DNA from: Cylicocyclus nassatus | Taxonomy: Eukaryota > Nematoda > Chromadorea > Rhabditida > Strongylidae | Direction: 5' to 3' | Assembly: GCA_958299035.1 (NCBI GenBank) | Contig: CATQJL010000223.1 | Location: 11,890,293-11,954,292, forward strand | Length of the DNA: 64,000 nt | Shown: in pieces, positions 1 to 44,443 of the stretch | Numbering within the stretch: the first letter of the stretch is position 1 | Layout of the letters: every line of letters starts with the position of its first letter | The notes under the pieces: model-generated | Database searches by the model: none | Seen by the model: only the letters and a program-made list of their open reading frames with translations | What the model was told of the DNA's origin: nothing | Made by a program: the position numbers and the translations under genes

Positions 1-480
1 CAGGGTACAAAAGGGTAAAAATTCAAAGGACGCATCAAAAATCAAAACCCCGTGTTGCGAATTGCTGGTCTTGAAGCGAAAGCTTGCACTTTAAAAAGCC
101 GCCAAACGAAAGATTTCAAACCTTATTGCAGCATTTTTATCTGGTTTTCAGCAGTTTCTCTTGCTTTTTATATCTATTTTACGTCATTTTTTCTTCTCTG
201 ATCTTCTTCAAACAACCTTCACTATTTATGACGTCAGATGTTCAAACAACTTTCACTTTTGGCGCCCTGTCTCTAGACTATGGAAGGTATGGTCGCGATT
301 GAATCGCGACGAGACAACTGTTACAACATCATTCCATGACGATCAACTTGCATTCGGTTGTGATACTTTTCCAGCCCGAAATTTTTGAATGTGAAATGAA
401 AATGAGTGGAAATCTTGGCGATTAGATCGCGACGATTAAGTCGCGTGAATTCTGACCGGGGCCTAACGCGAAAAAACGGT
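1..480 (+). repeat. LTR-retroelement end and leader remnant (tentative)
   Basis: Positions 256-269 read CTTTTGGCGCCCTG directly after a CA dinucleotide. TGGCGCCC is the usual start of a tRNA-Lys-type primer binding site next to a 5' LTR. Related CTTCACTTTTGG strings occur near 2570, 4171 and 4207. The sequence before 255 would then be LTR and the sequence after it a leader. No open reading frame with retroelement similarity follows, and no partner LTR is visible, so this is at best a solo or truncated remnant. Confidence 0.3.
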
Positions 481-483
481 TCG

Positions 484-690
484 AAGATCGATGTGTGACA
501 CATCTCTGGAGTTGCTCCAATCGGGAATATGAAGCTGGATGATGGTATGGCCACGTTTTACGACGTGTTAACAATACAGCGGCAAAAAAAGCACTTCGCT
601 TAAATTCACAGGGAAGAAGGCCATGTATCCGGACGAGGCAGTGCTGATTGGACGCGTTTCGAAACGAACTGTACCTAACAAACGGAAGGC
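484..690 (+). pseudogene. C-terminal remnant of RTE-type LINE reverse transcriptase
   Basis: One plus-strand frame contains WYGHVLRR, then KKALRLNSQGRRPC and LDAFRNEL. This matches the conserved tail downstream of the reverse transcriptase in RTE/BovB-like LINE proteins, where the pattern is WxGHVLR, an alkyl-rich spacer, GxRPxGRP and W.D. Two in-frame stops (before WYGH and before LDAF) and the absence of any catalytic domain show that it is dead. It is probably a 5'-truncated insertion in the last visible intron or 3' flank of the transporter gene. Confidence 0.55.
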
Positions 691-699
691 CCTTACTTT

Positions 700-1012
700 A
701 TTTTGGTGAGTAAATGTGGAATATAATTAAAGAACAAAATAGATAAGAGTGTTGAATGAAAGAGGCACATGCCTTTACTAAAAAGGTTCGCTGGTGTGCA
801 GAAAAGTGGAGCAACTTACTTTTGTTGCATTCTCTACACTTTCTCCAAGAACACTTTCTTTGAAGACTACAGTTAGGATAATCCCGGGCGCAAACCTAAA
901 AGAGAAGAGCAATGATTCATGACGAAGACAGTAATTTTATAATAGGGCAATAACCACGACTGTATAGGGATAATGCTATCAAAAACTCCTCATTTTCTTG
1001 CAAACAACTGAC
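700..1012. other. No recognisable feature
   Basis: Moderately AT-rich sequence downstream of the last recognised transporter exon. It should hold the next intron of that gene. I see no exon, RNA gene or TIR here. Confidence 0.4.
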
Positions 1013-33071
<32,059 letters not shown>

Positions 33072-33439
33072 CTTTAATTAGTTAGGAAAAGTTTTCATCC
33101 TTGTGTTGTGTTTACTGTCATTGCTAGTTTGGATACATCAATAGTTACGACTAATGTTTCTGATACTTACTGATATTACTTATATATGTTTTTGATATAT
33201 TTTCTTACTCAGTCTTGCACTGCACTAATCAAAATTGGAGCAAAATCACTGTTTTTTTTTACATTTTATACTTGATAGAGCATTATTTTCTTCACATTTT
33301 TTTGTTTCAGTAGAAGAAAAGCAAAGAAAATAAAATATTCATTTGCATTTGATCTTCATTATAGGAGAAAGAATTACTAAAAACACCTTAAACCTTAGAA
33401 AATATCAGGCACTTTTATACAGCTCTAAATAGTCTACGA

Positions 33440-33748
33440 GGCTTTTAGAGTTCGTTTCTTATAGTTATGAAGAGCTTGAAACGCATTTCGAGCATTAGAA
33501 TTTGCAAGGAAAAAAAGCTTATGACAAATTCCAAACTTATTGCGAGGGACCAGCAGCAAAGCTGCAGAACAGCTTTGAAGAAAAATTTTAGTAAGTACAC
33601 GACCTCAGATGTATGCGAAGGAAAACAAAAGCTCAAAAAAGTGCTAAAAGAAGCGAAAACATGTACTGCTGCAGCACTAGTACAGACAAGAAGTAACCTC
33701 GACTTATTTGCAGAACTTCATACCAACCCTTTCGCAACCCATTCCTAA
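33440..33748 (+). pseudogene. RTE linker-region remnant
   Basis: The plus-strand frame has QQSCRTALKKNFSKYTTSD and ends NPFATHS. It aligns with the RTE element at 51880-52100 (NCRTALQEDLKKYRQAKIL onwards), the stretch between endonuclease and reverse transcriptase. It is strongly diverged and short, so the call is tentative. Confidence 0.45.
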
Positions 33749-33749
33749 A

Positions 33750-35335
33750 AAACGAAAATTTTCAGAGGGATAAGAGATGGAAGATCATCGACCGGATGGG
33801 CAGCGTGTTTGTAAAACTTGAAACTCAACGGATAAATCAACTGTAAACTTGCACGCAAAACTTCTGGCAACCACCTACTGTCAGTACAAAGATTGTGGAT
33901 GTCAGCGATATATAGACATGCAAAGATAATTACATCTGTGCTGTCATTCGCACATTACGTAAATGCAGGTCGTTTACGTATTCGGACAATGACCTAAAAT
34001 GCGATGGTTGTTTGGCTTTCTGAAGCGTTAAAAGTGGAAGCTGCCTCAACCAAAAATAAAAAGACTATGGAAAAATGTAAACTGAAAAACTGACAAAAAA
34101 TTGATGAAAACCAGAGAAAACCAGTGCAGTAAGTTCTGAACTTACATTTGGCTGCATTTGAATCGCAGTCTTTTGTTTTAGGACCGATAAAACCAGCAAA
34201 TTAATTTATCCTTCTCTTATCTAGCCCATGCAAATAGATTTTAAATTTACTTTTGCCAGAACAGATTTTCTAAGAAAATTTTTGACACATTCTTTTGAGG
34301 TTTGGAAGGATAAAAACGCATTTGAGAAAAGGTCTGGTATTTGCACGTGTGTGCACTTCTTTTTAGAATTTAAATTTTTCCTTCGCCCCTCAAAAATGAG
34401 AAAACTTCAGTTGAGCTTTCGCATCTTTTGATAATGAAAGCAGAGTTTTGCACTGATTCGATTATACCTATGCCTCCCTCATGCTTCCTTCTTTCTTCAT
34501 GCTTCTTGATTCATAGCAAGCCTTTGAAACCAATCGCACAACGATGAATACCACAAATAACTTACAAGCAGGCACACATTTTTAAAGCCTTTTTATGTAG
34601 GATTGGTGGTTTGGGAATGAAAGACTTTTTTGCAGAAGAAAAAATTCGAACTTGTTTAAATTACTAAATTTCTTTTGTTTTAGTAGTTGCACGAAGGTAA
34701 TATTATTGCGAGCTACACCTTTATAGATATACTAATCGAACAAAACCATAACTTTGCAAGAAGTTTGGATACAGACCCAGCTCTGAACACCACAAATAAA
34801 TTATAAGCAAACACACACTTCTAGACCCTTTTTATGTACTTAGCACCGGTAATTTCGGGGATATAAGACTTCCTTGCAGAAGATCAAATTCAAACTTGGA
34901 TAAGTTAGTTACTGAATTCCTTTTGTTTTAAAAGTTGCTCAAAGGCAATAATCATTGTGAGCTACGCTTTCATAGTTTGAAGATTTACTAATCGAACAAA
35001 ACCATAACTTTGCAGAAAGTTTGGATAGACCCAGTTTTGCGAGATGAAAGCCGCATGAACCCGTGTGACGTGCATTTTTGGAAGGATCTTCGTATTTGGC
35101 CGGCTTATCGTAGTGTGTGTTTTATGTACATGCTGGTAGGGTGTGTTATGTAAAAACTTGGCTCGAGAGCCTGTTTGCTAGTTGCTCACGAATTTCGTGA
35201 GAGACATAAGGACAAAAAGACAGACATTGGCGCTTTGCTATAAGTCATGATAATATAGAATGAATGTTTAGAATCAATCTAACGAGTGCATCGATGCAAG
35301 TGCGCTGCTGTGCAAATTTTTTTATAAATGACACT
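33750..35335. repeat. Unassigned DNA with a degenerate 250-bp tandem pair
   Basis: 34545-34785 and 34786-35040 share a direct order of motifs: CACAAATAACTTACAAGCA-like, ACTTAAAGTTAC/TAAATTACT-like, TTTTGTTTTA, GAGCTACGC/ACACC, and CGAACAAAACCATAACTTTG followed by GAAGTTTGGAT. They form an old tandem duplication. The rest shows nothing recognisable. Confidence 0.5.
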
Positions 35336-35339
35336 AGTT

Positions 35340-35615
35340 GACAAACCCGGCTTTGCCCGGGCCTGTCAATAATATATTTGTAATCAGCATGCTCGATTAC
35401 CCCCTGTGCCAACTCCCAGCCTTGTAGCTCAAATTTTGCAAAAAATCGATAAAATCGATATCGATCGATAACGAAAAGTAGCCTATGACACGCTCCCTGC
35501 TCCGAAGTATATGTGTGCCAAGTTTGGTACAAATCGGTTCAGAAATAAAAATTTCTATTCCGCACATACGTACAGACAGACATACAGACAGACAGACATC
35601 CAGCTTTATATATAA
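35340..35615 (+). repeat. CATGCT-ATCGAT-(GACA)n repeat, copy 2
   Basis: Starts with GACAAACCCGGCTTTGCCC, continues CAGCATGCTCGATTACCCCC, CAACTCCCAGCC, ATCGATAAAATCGATATCG and AACGAAAAGTAGC, and ends with a (GACA)n tract and CAGCTTTATATATAAGAT. Directly abuts the next TIR element. Confidence 0.75.
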
Positions 35616-35627
35616 GATTCAAAATCT

Positions 35628-36992
35628 GGAATGATACTCACGAAAGTCCCCGCGAAATGGGCTTTTCGTGCGAATAAAATGGACTTAGTCCATGCGGTGC
35701 GATAAGATACCGCATTCGCGAATCCATTCATTCTATACAAAACTTCTTCAGCAAACCTTTCTTTGACTTGTCTCAACCTGTTCACTCACTCTTGCAAACT
35801 CATTTTCACCAAGTGGTCGATATTTGACTGGACTTTCCTAATATTACAATACCAGTCACGTAAATTTTTTATTTTTTCCCACTTCGTTGCACCTCACAAA
35901 ATGACATTTATTATCGATGGCTATGCTCTAAATTACCTTCAAGAATAATATTCGGACCTTCGCTTCCCGAAACTTCTACAGATCTGCATTAAATCAAATT
36001 CGTACGAGGAGCTATCTGCAGAACGCAAAGTTTGGCTAGACTTGCACTGCAATCTGTGAATCAAAATGCTTATCTTATAGAAAGCCTTGTACTACACTAC
36101 AACCCAAAGGGTTTTTAAGTAGGAAAAACTACGAATCTGCAAGAAATAACTTTGCAAATTTCCTGCTTTAGCTTTTCTTTGTCTCTCAGCACTAATGTTT
36201 ATATCTCTAAATAATTGAATGTGTGGACTATTGCAGTTTTTTCACAAAAATTTTCTTGCTAGCTAGAGCCATTTTAGTAATTCTTGCGACCAAACTCAAA
36301 ATCGAGTTTGAAATGCCGTATTTGAGGTTCGGTTTTGCGAGATTACTAAAAAGATAGAATTATATTGAAACGCTAATTTTTTTATTTTCGAATATAAATC
36401 ATGAATTTAGTTTTGGTTGATGATTTGAAGAGTTAACAAACTTTATTCGATTTACAAAGGAATTTTCGCATCGACCTGATATTTGGAAGCATTTGAGTTT
36501 GTTAGCGAATATTTTGGTGAGTTTAACCTTCTTCATGATTTTTATAGCGTTTGTATAAGTTTAGAAAGAAACACTTATTTCAGACTTCATAAAAGACATG
36601 AAACTTTTTCCACTCACTTGCTACCTTAGAATGTTCTAAGGAACACATTCTCAAAAAATCGCCATCAAAAATATGCAAAAAGGTCAAAAATGGGCTTAGT
36701 CCCAGCTCGCCTTGCTGCTGGGAGTAAAATGGGCTTTCAAGTCCATTTAGAATGGAGGTAAATCCCATTTTGACCCATTCTAAATGGACTTATGACGTGA
36801 TCTTTCGCAAGCGAGAGCTCAAGTAGAGTTGAATCATTTCCATCACACCGCTTTGCCTCGTGATTGCGATGACATAAAAATTTTTGTATAACGCTAGCGA
36901 AAGCAAATTCCGACTAATTTCTACCGCGAACGAATAAAATGGGGTTTGGAAGTCCATTTTCCTCCATTATGGACTTTCGTGGATATCATTCC
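35628..36992. mobile_element. 1.37-kb TIR element with GGAATGATA ends
   Basis: Left end GGAATGATACTCACGAAAGT, right end ACTTTCGTGGATATCATTCC. Subterminal blocks (AATGGACTT, GCGAATCCATTCATTC, GGGCTTTCAAGTCCATTT) recur. Partial relatives lie at 45290-45690 and 47360-47553. No transposase frame. No clear target duplication was seen. Confidence 0.65.
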
Positions 36993-37800
36993 TGAAGTGA
37001 AGTTTCTCCTGTCTAACCGAAAAGCAAAGTGTAAGCATGAGATAAACCTGAAGAGGAAAGAAATCGCTAGTCACATACGTGCAGCAGTATTGCCCTAAAA
37101 AATTGCTAACCTTTGGAATGACAGCTATACATTTTACCCAAAAAGGTGATTATCAATCAGCGAAACAGTGGATTTATGAAAAATTATAGATTTGGTCTAT
37201 GATAATGTCTCAAAGGATATGTCGCCTGACGTTTCAATCGGGACAGTGCAGTTAAGGGCTAGAGCTTATAATTTGTGTTGGGAAACATTTTCTCGCCGCA
37301 GAATTTTGTTTTCAGTGTGGCCAGAATTAGTTCTTTGAAGCTTTTCCTTGCGGCGTACTTGAGTAAAATACATCCGTTTTGTCTCACTAGTGAAGCACCT
37401 TATTTACCGTTTAAGGCAACGTAAAAACTTGCTAGAAAGCTTTCATTTTGGAATCGAGACAAACAATCATCCATGTATAAAATTCATAAAATGGCATTGT
37501 GTCAAAAAAATCTTAAAAATTTTTACTGATCCAAAAACTGGCAACTTGTTTTCTGACTGTTAAGCTTTATTTCTAGGCAGGAGTAAATTTTGGCGACTTT
37601 TCAACTTATGTTAAACGCTTTGCATACGTATGAGAAATTACACACTGCTCTTGCGGCAGTGTTAGCAGGCAATTTTTTGTAAAGCGATAAGGTTGCCTGC
37701 TAAAATGCGATTCATAATTATACGAACACCAGTTATATGAACACCCATATTTTGAAAATTTTAAGACCTTTGAGGATATCTATCTTGTAATAAAGTTAAA
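36993..37800. other. No gene; one 11-bp-arm hairpin
   Basis: TTAGCAGGCAA (37662-37672) pairs with TTGCCTGCTAA (37693-37703). No coding signal. Confidence 0.4.
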
Positions 37801-37805
37801 TGTCC

Positions 37806-37812
37806 GTTTGTA

Positions 37813-37859
<47 letters not shown>

Positions 37860-38298
37860 ACGTATGTTCCAAATGAAAAATTCCATTTCTGAACCGATCC
37901 GCATCAAGCTCAGCACTTATACACTTCGGGTCGAGGCGGGTGACCTAGGCTACTTTTCGTTATCGACCGATATCGATTTTATCGATTTTTTGCAGTTTAA
38001 GCTACGGGCTGGGAGTTTGCACAGAGAGGGGGGGGGGAATTGAGCATGCTGCTTATGACTACAATATTAGTTTTTAGAATTATCCATTAGCTTTACCGAT
38101 TTTTTTTGCAAAGTTCGAGCTACGGGATTGGGAGTTGGCCCAGGGGGGTAACTGAGCATGCTGATAACTAACATGGCGGGAAGGGAGTTGGAGTTGGTAT
38201 GTAAAGGGCCAAAGAAAGGTTGTACAGGGATAGGGATGAGAGCTTATCATAGTGTTTTGACAGGGCCGGGCGGAGCCGAATGAGCCAGCTAGTACATA
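37806..38298 (-). repeat. CATGCT-ATCGAT-(GACA)n repeat, copies 3 and 4
   Basis: On the minus strand the family order appears twice in part: the GCGGAGCCGAATGAGCCAGC end (38272-38291), CAACTCCC, ATCGATAAAA, and the microsatellite written TGTC on the plus strand (37815-37860). Repeats with CCCCCC runs lie at 38029-38036. Confidence 0.7.
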
Positions 38299-38339
38299 TA
38301 TATAGCTGAATGTTGGTAAATTGTTTAGCAGCGTGTTCT

Positions 38340-38560
38340 TTATAGAAACTTTAGTGTGTGAATCTATCAGCGCCAAAGTTTGCACACATACAATACCGCT
38401 CACAGAATGTGCAAAATTCTCGTGTATGTCGCGAAAATCAGAAGATTCTGCGAAATTCCGAAAATTCGTGAGACTTCGCGACATCCCCGGAATTTCACGG
38501 TAAAAACAATTCACGGAAATTTTGCAAGTTATGTGGGGGATAATATATCTTGCTTTGGCG
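38340..38560. repeat. TCGCGAAATT inverted-repeat element, copy 1
   Basis: Contains CTCACAGAATGTGCAAAATT, several GCGAAA/TTCGCG motifs, and CACGGAAATTTTGCAAGTTA. The same string order, shorter, lies at 41205-41295. Probably a small MITE. Confidence 0.5.
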
Positions 38561-41195
38561 GACAAACTGAAAACGGTAGTTATCTCATCTGCTGCTAGCG
38601 GATAAACGTTATAAACGCTAGGCGAATTTTTTCATCCAAACCTTCATGCTGAAATGATCTATAAGCTTTTCTACAATTATGACAACGTCATATGTTCGAA
38701 TGCCTATATGAAGCAAATCTTATAATTTCCGCTTAGATGGATTAGTCGATGTGCTGACAACATTTCTTACATTGTTTTGCTGCTAGTGGCACATTGGGAT
38801 AAAATATCTGCCAAATTACACGACTTTCGGAGTGGGACAATACATGAGAAGGCGATTTTGTAATATTATAATCTGACGAACAATGCAGATAAAGATCTGT
38901 GCTAAGCATGTCCGGTAAAGCTGTTCACAGAGTCTTGAACTCATAAAATTTGCAGACAATTTCCGCAACAGGTAGGGGAAAAGTGCAGGCGAAGTTGCGA
39001 TCTTGATTGGTTCAGCTACTTCTATCTTACTTTAGCTTTACTGTAAGACTTTCTAGTGCAAAATAACTAAGATTTCCGTAAAATCAGAACCAAAAACCGT
39101 TATGAGCGAAGTTTCCGGTCAATCCGAGAACCTCAATATTTTGACCAGATCCTGAGCCGAGGCCAAGAGTGAGGGGCGAGAAAAAATCAAGTGCTACTAG
39201 TTTCTTAGAAAACTGGACCATAAATGTTATCCGATCAGTTAATTAGAGAAAACACATCTAATTCGCAAGATAGCTTGTTTCTGTAGGACCACGGTGAATA
39301 GATTTTAGAGAGATGTGGATTTCTTTGAAATTTAGCTATTTTCGTTTTTACTCAGAAGACTTTTTGCGTTCTCAACGCTTGAGAAACTAGAATGCTCTAT
39401 CGAATGATATCAGCCAAAAATTTTTGTCCGCATTAAGTATGGAGTTGTACCCTTACAAAAAACTCTTCGCAGAGCATGATTGAAGATTTTAGATAAACGC
39501 AAAATGCAGTATTTATACAATGATCATCAGCAAAAAGTGTAATCGTTAGTCTCGTAGCAGTGTCAACCGAGTTTATCACTTTTTTCAATGATATGATCAA
39601 CTTATCAACAGATTGATAGAATCTGATAATTTTCGCCGCTAGCAGATTGCAGCTATAGCTTTGTAAGTTTTCTCTTCCAAAAAATGAAATGTTTCAAATG
39701 TGGGCGGAGCTTGCAGTTCACAGTCGAAAATCGTGGTTTCGCACAAATGTGTATAATTTCAAAATCTGCAATTCACCCATTTTGATGTTAGGAAGGAAGG
39801 CCATTGGGAAACAGTGGTAGTATCTCAAAATTCAAATACGAAACATTGATTGAAGTTTATTACAAGTGGGCAGAGCCTACAGTTCGCACTGGAAACTGCG
39901 AACACTCGCATAAACTTGTAAAAACTCAAAAATGTTCAGTTCAGCCATATTTGATGCTAGGAAGGTCAGAGAATTCTATGGCAGTGTTTTTTTATGTAGA
40001 TTACGCCAGGTAATTGGTGATTTTCTAATTAGAAGTGGGCGGGGCATAAAGTTGACTGTCAAGATTTCAAATTTGCATAAATTTGAAAATTTGCATAATT
40101 GCTTATTTCAACGGTAAGAAAGCCAAATAAAGGCGATAAAATCGATATTTTGAAGGTTCCGAAACTTTCAAAATCGAAAAAATCTGTATATTGCGGGTAA
40201 CATTAATAACTTCAAAATCTAGATTTTCATTGATCACGAAATTTTTGTCAATTCCCAAGATTTCCTGAATTTTGAAACCTTCAATTTATAGACTTTATCG
40301 ATTTTTACCATTTTCGACGTTCTGAAGCTTCGCAATTTTCAAGAATACGAATTTGCCCATTTTTGGAGATTTCGAACCCTGACCCCCCCCCAAACTCCAC
40401 GACTCTCCACTTTTCTCCAACTCTGCCCACTCTACAGTATCCCCATTCTTACCCCATGCGATGCTTCTTCCACTACACTCCATTTTTTCCATAAATTCGC
40501 ACTTTTTCTCATCTATTTACTCAAAAACCACCTAATTCTTGCCGCTAGCTTCGCCCGCTTTTGGCCTCGCCCCATATCTAAGCCTCCACCCACTTCTTCC
40601 CCACCTTCCCGTTCCAACCCACCTGTGCCCGGGCTACTGACCCACCACCCACCAGCAGACCAATACTGACCGATTTATATACAGAGGTCAAAGAAAAAAA
40701 TGCTATAAGGCAGCGCCTCTTCACACTTATGCTGCTGCCGAACTTTCTTTACCAGTTGATACCGCTTCAAGAGTTGTACCGAACTATTGCTATGCCAGTG
40801 CCTTGATCATTCTCTTGAAATCATTATTTTATTTTGATCTATCATAAAGTTCCTCGAAAGAAAAAGTCCGGGACGTTCTTAGATCAGCTCCTTGTGTATT
40901 GAACCTCCGATTTTTCTGTAAATTTTCTAAAATGGCCCCTTCTAATAGAAACAAAAATACGAATATAAGGGCATCCCGTCTCCATTTTCCACAAAAATAT
41001 GCATAAAAATGTATTTTGCCTTCTTTGTAAACCTCCACCTATAGAAGAGCTCAGATTTCGCTCTTATCATAGAAAGAAATAGATCACAAAGATGCATTCA
41101 AATAATGCTTAGCATTTGCTTATCAGCGCTATTCTTGATGATACAAGGTCACCTTCGCACCTTATTTAGCAAATCTCGCAGTTCCGGCTGTCAAT
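38561..41195. other. No gene recognised
   Basis: Long AT-rich stretch. It contains a scrap of the palindromic M family (CTCTATCGAATGATATC, 39393-39409) and a pyrimidine-rich C8 run (40383-40391). Nothing coding. Confidence 0.4.
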
Positions 41196-41204
41196 TACAA
41201 TATC

Positions 41205-41295
41205 GCTCACAGAATGTGCAAAATTCCCGTGAACGTCGCGAAATTGCGAAAATTTCGCGACATTCCCGGAAATTTTGCAAGTTATGTGGATGATA
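41205..41295. repeat. TCGCGAAATT inverted-repeat element, copy 2
   Basis: GTCGCGAAATT (41235-41245) pairs with AATTTCGCGAC (41251-41261). GCAAAATTCCCG outside pairs with CCGGAAATTTTGC, making a hairpin of about 60 nt. It resembles 38390-38540. Confidence 0.7.
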
Positions 41296-42060
41296 TTGTA
41301 TGTTTTCAACACCGGTCTCGTAGGCTAATTTTCGCGGTGAAAATCCGATTCCTTCTACTAATTTATAGATTTTGAAGAAAATGAACTCTTATCACGTACT
41401 ATCAAGCCGCTTCTAACTTTCGTATAAACATAGCGGTAAAACTTATTTCTATTACGAGATGCTGGAAATGCGGTAATTCATGATATAGTGCTGTCAGCAT
41501 TTATATACGGCGTGAGTTACATGAAAACAGAGAAGCCGAGCAGATAAGATGAATTTTTAGATTTACGCAATGAGTTCTTTGTTGAGCCATTTACGCCCGC
41601 GAAACAGGCGAAGCTGGGCATTCCAGCTAGTTTAAAAAAACTGTTAATATTACGTGCAAGAGCATAGCCGAAAACAAGCGACACAAAAATGAAAACCCAG
41701 TGTCGATTTTGAGAATGTTTTGCATCGATTACGAATATTTAACAATTTACAATTTATTTCTTCATTTGAAATAAACCGGAAATGTGCCAAAATTAAGGAA
41801 AAGGCGATAACATAGACTTAACGCGTATATGAACGTGGCGTGTTATAACTGAGAGACGGTTGGCATGAATCTCCAGCCGAACTCTGCAGGTCGTTTTCTT
41901 CCTGATGACGAGTGGTCGCCTCTTATTTATTGTTCCTTACCTAGACAAGAGACTAATTAAACCAAGCGGACGAATCCGCCAGGGACCCTGGGCGAGCATG
42001 AGGGGGGACCTCAAGGAAGAGGGGTTGCAAACTACGACTTCCCCAAACGGCGTTCCAGAC
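41296..42060. other. No gene recognised; possible LINE 3' flank
   Basis: The GC-richer part 41875-42060 lies just downstream (gene sense) of the CR1-like LINE frame and may be its 3' untranslated region. No further feature. Confidence 0.3.
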
Positions 42061-42460
42061 GAAGAAAGACTGCCAACCTGACTAAACGACCTACCAAACA
42101 CGAGCAATCGACACAAGATTCTAAACTCATTGTCATTGCAACATCACTGAAAAAAATTCATTTCGCAAAAGGAAGCTTGAACATTCTCGACAAAAAGATG
42201 GCAAAAAGATACTGCAAGATTTCTATAAATAAACATCTAAGATTTTCAGATTCTGCAAAACATCTACTGAAGCAAGTTTCTTTCGAAGTTGAAGAGAGTC
42301 TCTGCAGCAAGTCGCATCCTTGATAAGGGGTTGAACCATCTTGCACGACATTCAAATGAGTTAAAAACTGTAGTAAAAATATCGCTTCCCAACTTTCGGT
42401 AACACAAACCGGAACCACCCACACGCTTTCCACAAAGTTTGAAGATCTAATATTTAGGCC

Positions 42461-43099
42461 TCAATCTTGTGCGGAGGTGCGAAAGCAAAAGTTCAATTCA
42501 TAGCGTATCCGCTTATACTTTACACCAAGCATTTTCAAAAACGTAAGTCTAGTTTTATAGGGAGGCAAAGAATGAGGGCAATTGGGTGGTAAAGAGCAGC
42601 CACAGCAAACAATTTCGGTGAGGGTTTTTCGCACTTCTTCTAATTTTTCAATGTGCTTTTTCAAAGAATGTTCAGACTGGGGATGCATATTCCAAGTGTG
42701 GTTATGCATAAGTTTTATAAAGCTTGAGCAAAAGGTTCAAGACTGTGGATGCATATTCCAAGTGTGGTTATACACAAGTTTTATAAAGTTTGAGCAAGGT
42801 TTAGGATCACTACTATGCGCACTTCTTAGTATGAGGAAAATAACAGAAAAGGCTTTCTTAGTGACCGAGTTAAAAATGAAGGGGAAAATTGAACGGTCGT
42901 CAACGACGACTCTTAAATTTCTGATGCTGTTGCGATTCTCCATGATCTCCTCATAGACATAAGAGCAATATAGAGAGTTGCTCAAGGAAAGCATCTTAGA
43001 TTTCGCAAGATTGACAGGAACACCCCAAGTTTTGGACCAGAGTATCATCCTTTCTATTGAAGAAAAAACTGCCTTGTAAGCTTTTTTCTTCTCTATCAT
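42461..43099 (-). pseudogene. CR1-like reverse transcriptase C-terminal half
   Basis: Order of motifs: WGVPVNLAKSKMLSLS (thumb motif W..PVN..KS..L), IRNLRVVVDD (the I+DLGV.vd block), then KLVYNHTWNMHPQS (the LEY.s.vW.P position) and, in the next frame, HIEKLEEVRKTLTEIV and MLGVKYKRIRYELNF (the I..IEKVQR and L.L..L..RR....L blocks). The family call rests on this order. Frame changes near 42730 and 42990 show decay. Confidence 0.7.
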
Positions 43100-43506
43100 T
43101 TGCAGAAATTTTTAGTTGAGTCTTCAGAAACAATGGCAGATCAGCGCTGTAGGTAAAGAAGAGGAGTGGGGAACGTGAGTATGCTTCTTGGGAACTCCAC
43201 TGTTGCAAAGAAATCTTCTTAAGAAAGAACTTCCTTGCACAGTTATGCCCCTATCATGCAGATAAGAAGAGAGCCAGCATGTAATTGTTCACGTACTCCT
43301 CTTCTAGTTTCGTACGTAGCTTAGTATGGTCACCTCTGTTGAAGTCTTAGATAAATCGAAAAATGTGATATCAACTGATTCGCCCGGTTCGATGCGCTGA
43401 TAATCCAGTCCAAGAAGTCAATCTGCTAGCAGGGATGCTGTGGAACCACTGGGGAAAAATACACACGGTAATACTTATGGAACGAAAAATTGTAACAGCT
43501 TTATTA

Positions 43507-44443
43507 TCAGATTACCCATAAGTTCCGTCCGTTTAAACTTTCAATCGCAATAAGTCATGAACTTTTTGGTTCTAGACAGAAACAGGAAAGGAAACATTCG
43601 ATACGGCAAAGCAAGCTCTACAAGACGACTTTCTTACTTTCGCAATAGTTCAAATCTCGAGTTTGAAGCTAAAAACCAAAAAGATTCAACTGGCAGAAAA
43701 AAAAAGAAAAAATCGTAACTCCGTTTAAAAATTTTGGAAAACCCCTGACTTGCTCACAGATACGCTATCCACATCGTACATTTATATATTTTTTTTTCCT
43801 TGGGTAGAAATCAAGAAAACGAAAATTTTCGTGCTTTTGCCAAAATGATGCTGTGCTGTCCACACATAGATAATTGTATACTGCGGACCAGTACGAGTAT
43901 AGACGTGAATTTTCAAGGCTCTGTAGGTTTTAGTTCTTGAGAAACATTAAATTAAGCTTCGCACAGTTGGGTGTTTCATATTAAAATGATTATTTCTCGA
44001 GAACTAAAGCCTGTAGAGCGCTGAAAAATCACGTCTGTACTTGCACTGGTCTGTAGTATACAACTATTAGTGTGAGAACAGCGCAGCATCACTTTGGCAA
44101 GAGCATGAAAATTTTCGTTTTCTTGATTTCTATTCAAGGAAAAAATACAGCAACATTACATATAAATGTCTGATGTGGATAGCGTATCTGTGAGCAAGTT
44201 AGGAATTTTCTAGGATTTTTTGAATGGAGTTACGATTTTTTCTTTATTTTTTGGGCGGTTTGATCTTTTTGGTTTTTGGCTTCAAACTCGAGATGGATTT
44301 GAATTGTTGTGAAAGTAAGAAAGTCGTCTTGTAGAGCTTGCTTTGCTCTATCGAATGGTACCTTAAAAACTGTTAAAAACCAAGAAATTCATGACTTATT
44401 GCGATTGAAAGTTAAAACGGACGGAACTTATAGGGCAACCTGA
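43507..44443. mobile_element. Palindromic mariner-type element M4
   Basis: Ends TCAGATTACCCATAAGTTCC and the inverse of TCAGGTTGCCCTATAAGTTC, flanked by TA at 43505-43506 and 44444-44445. Both arms carry the AAAGCAAGCTCTACAAGACG motif and its inverse. It folds back around 43960. Its ends differ from the TTAGGTTG type, so it is a separate subfamily. Confidence 0.85.

Noticed and set aside
33180..33300. Additional upstream ABCA transmembrane exon
   Set aside because: The minus-strand frames contain stops and no hydrophobic run with acceptable splice sites.
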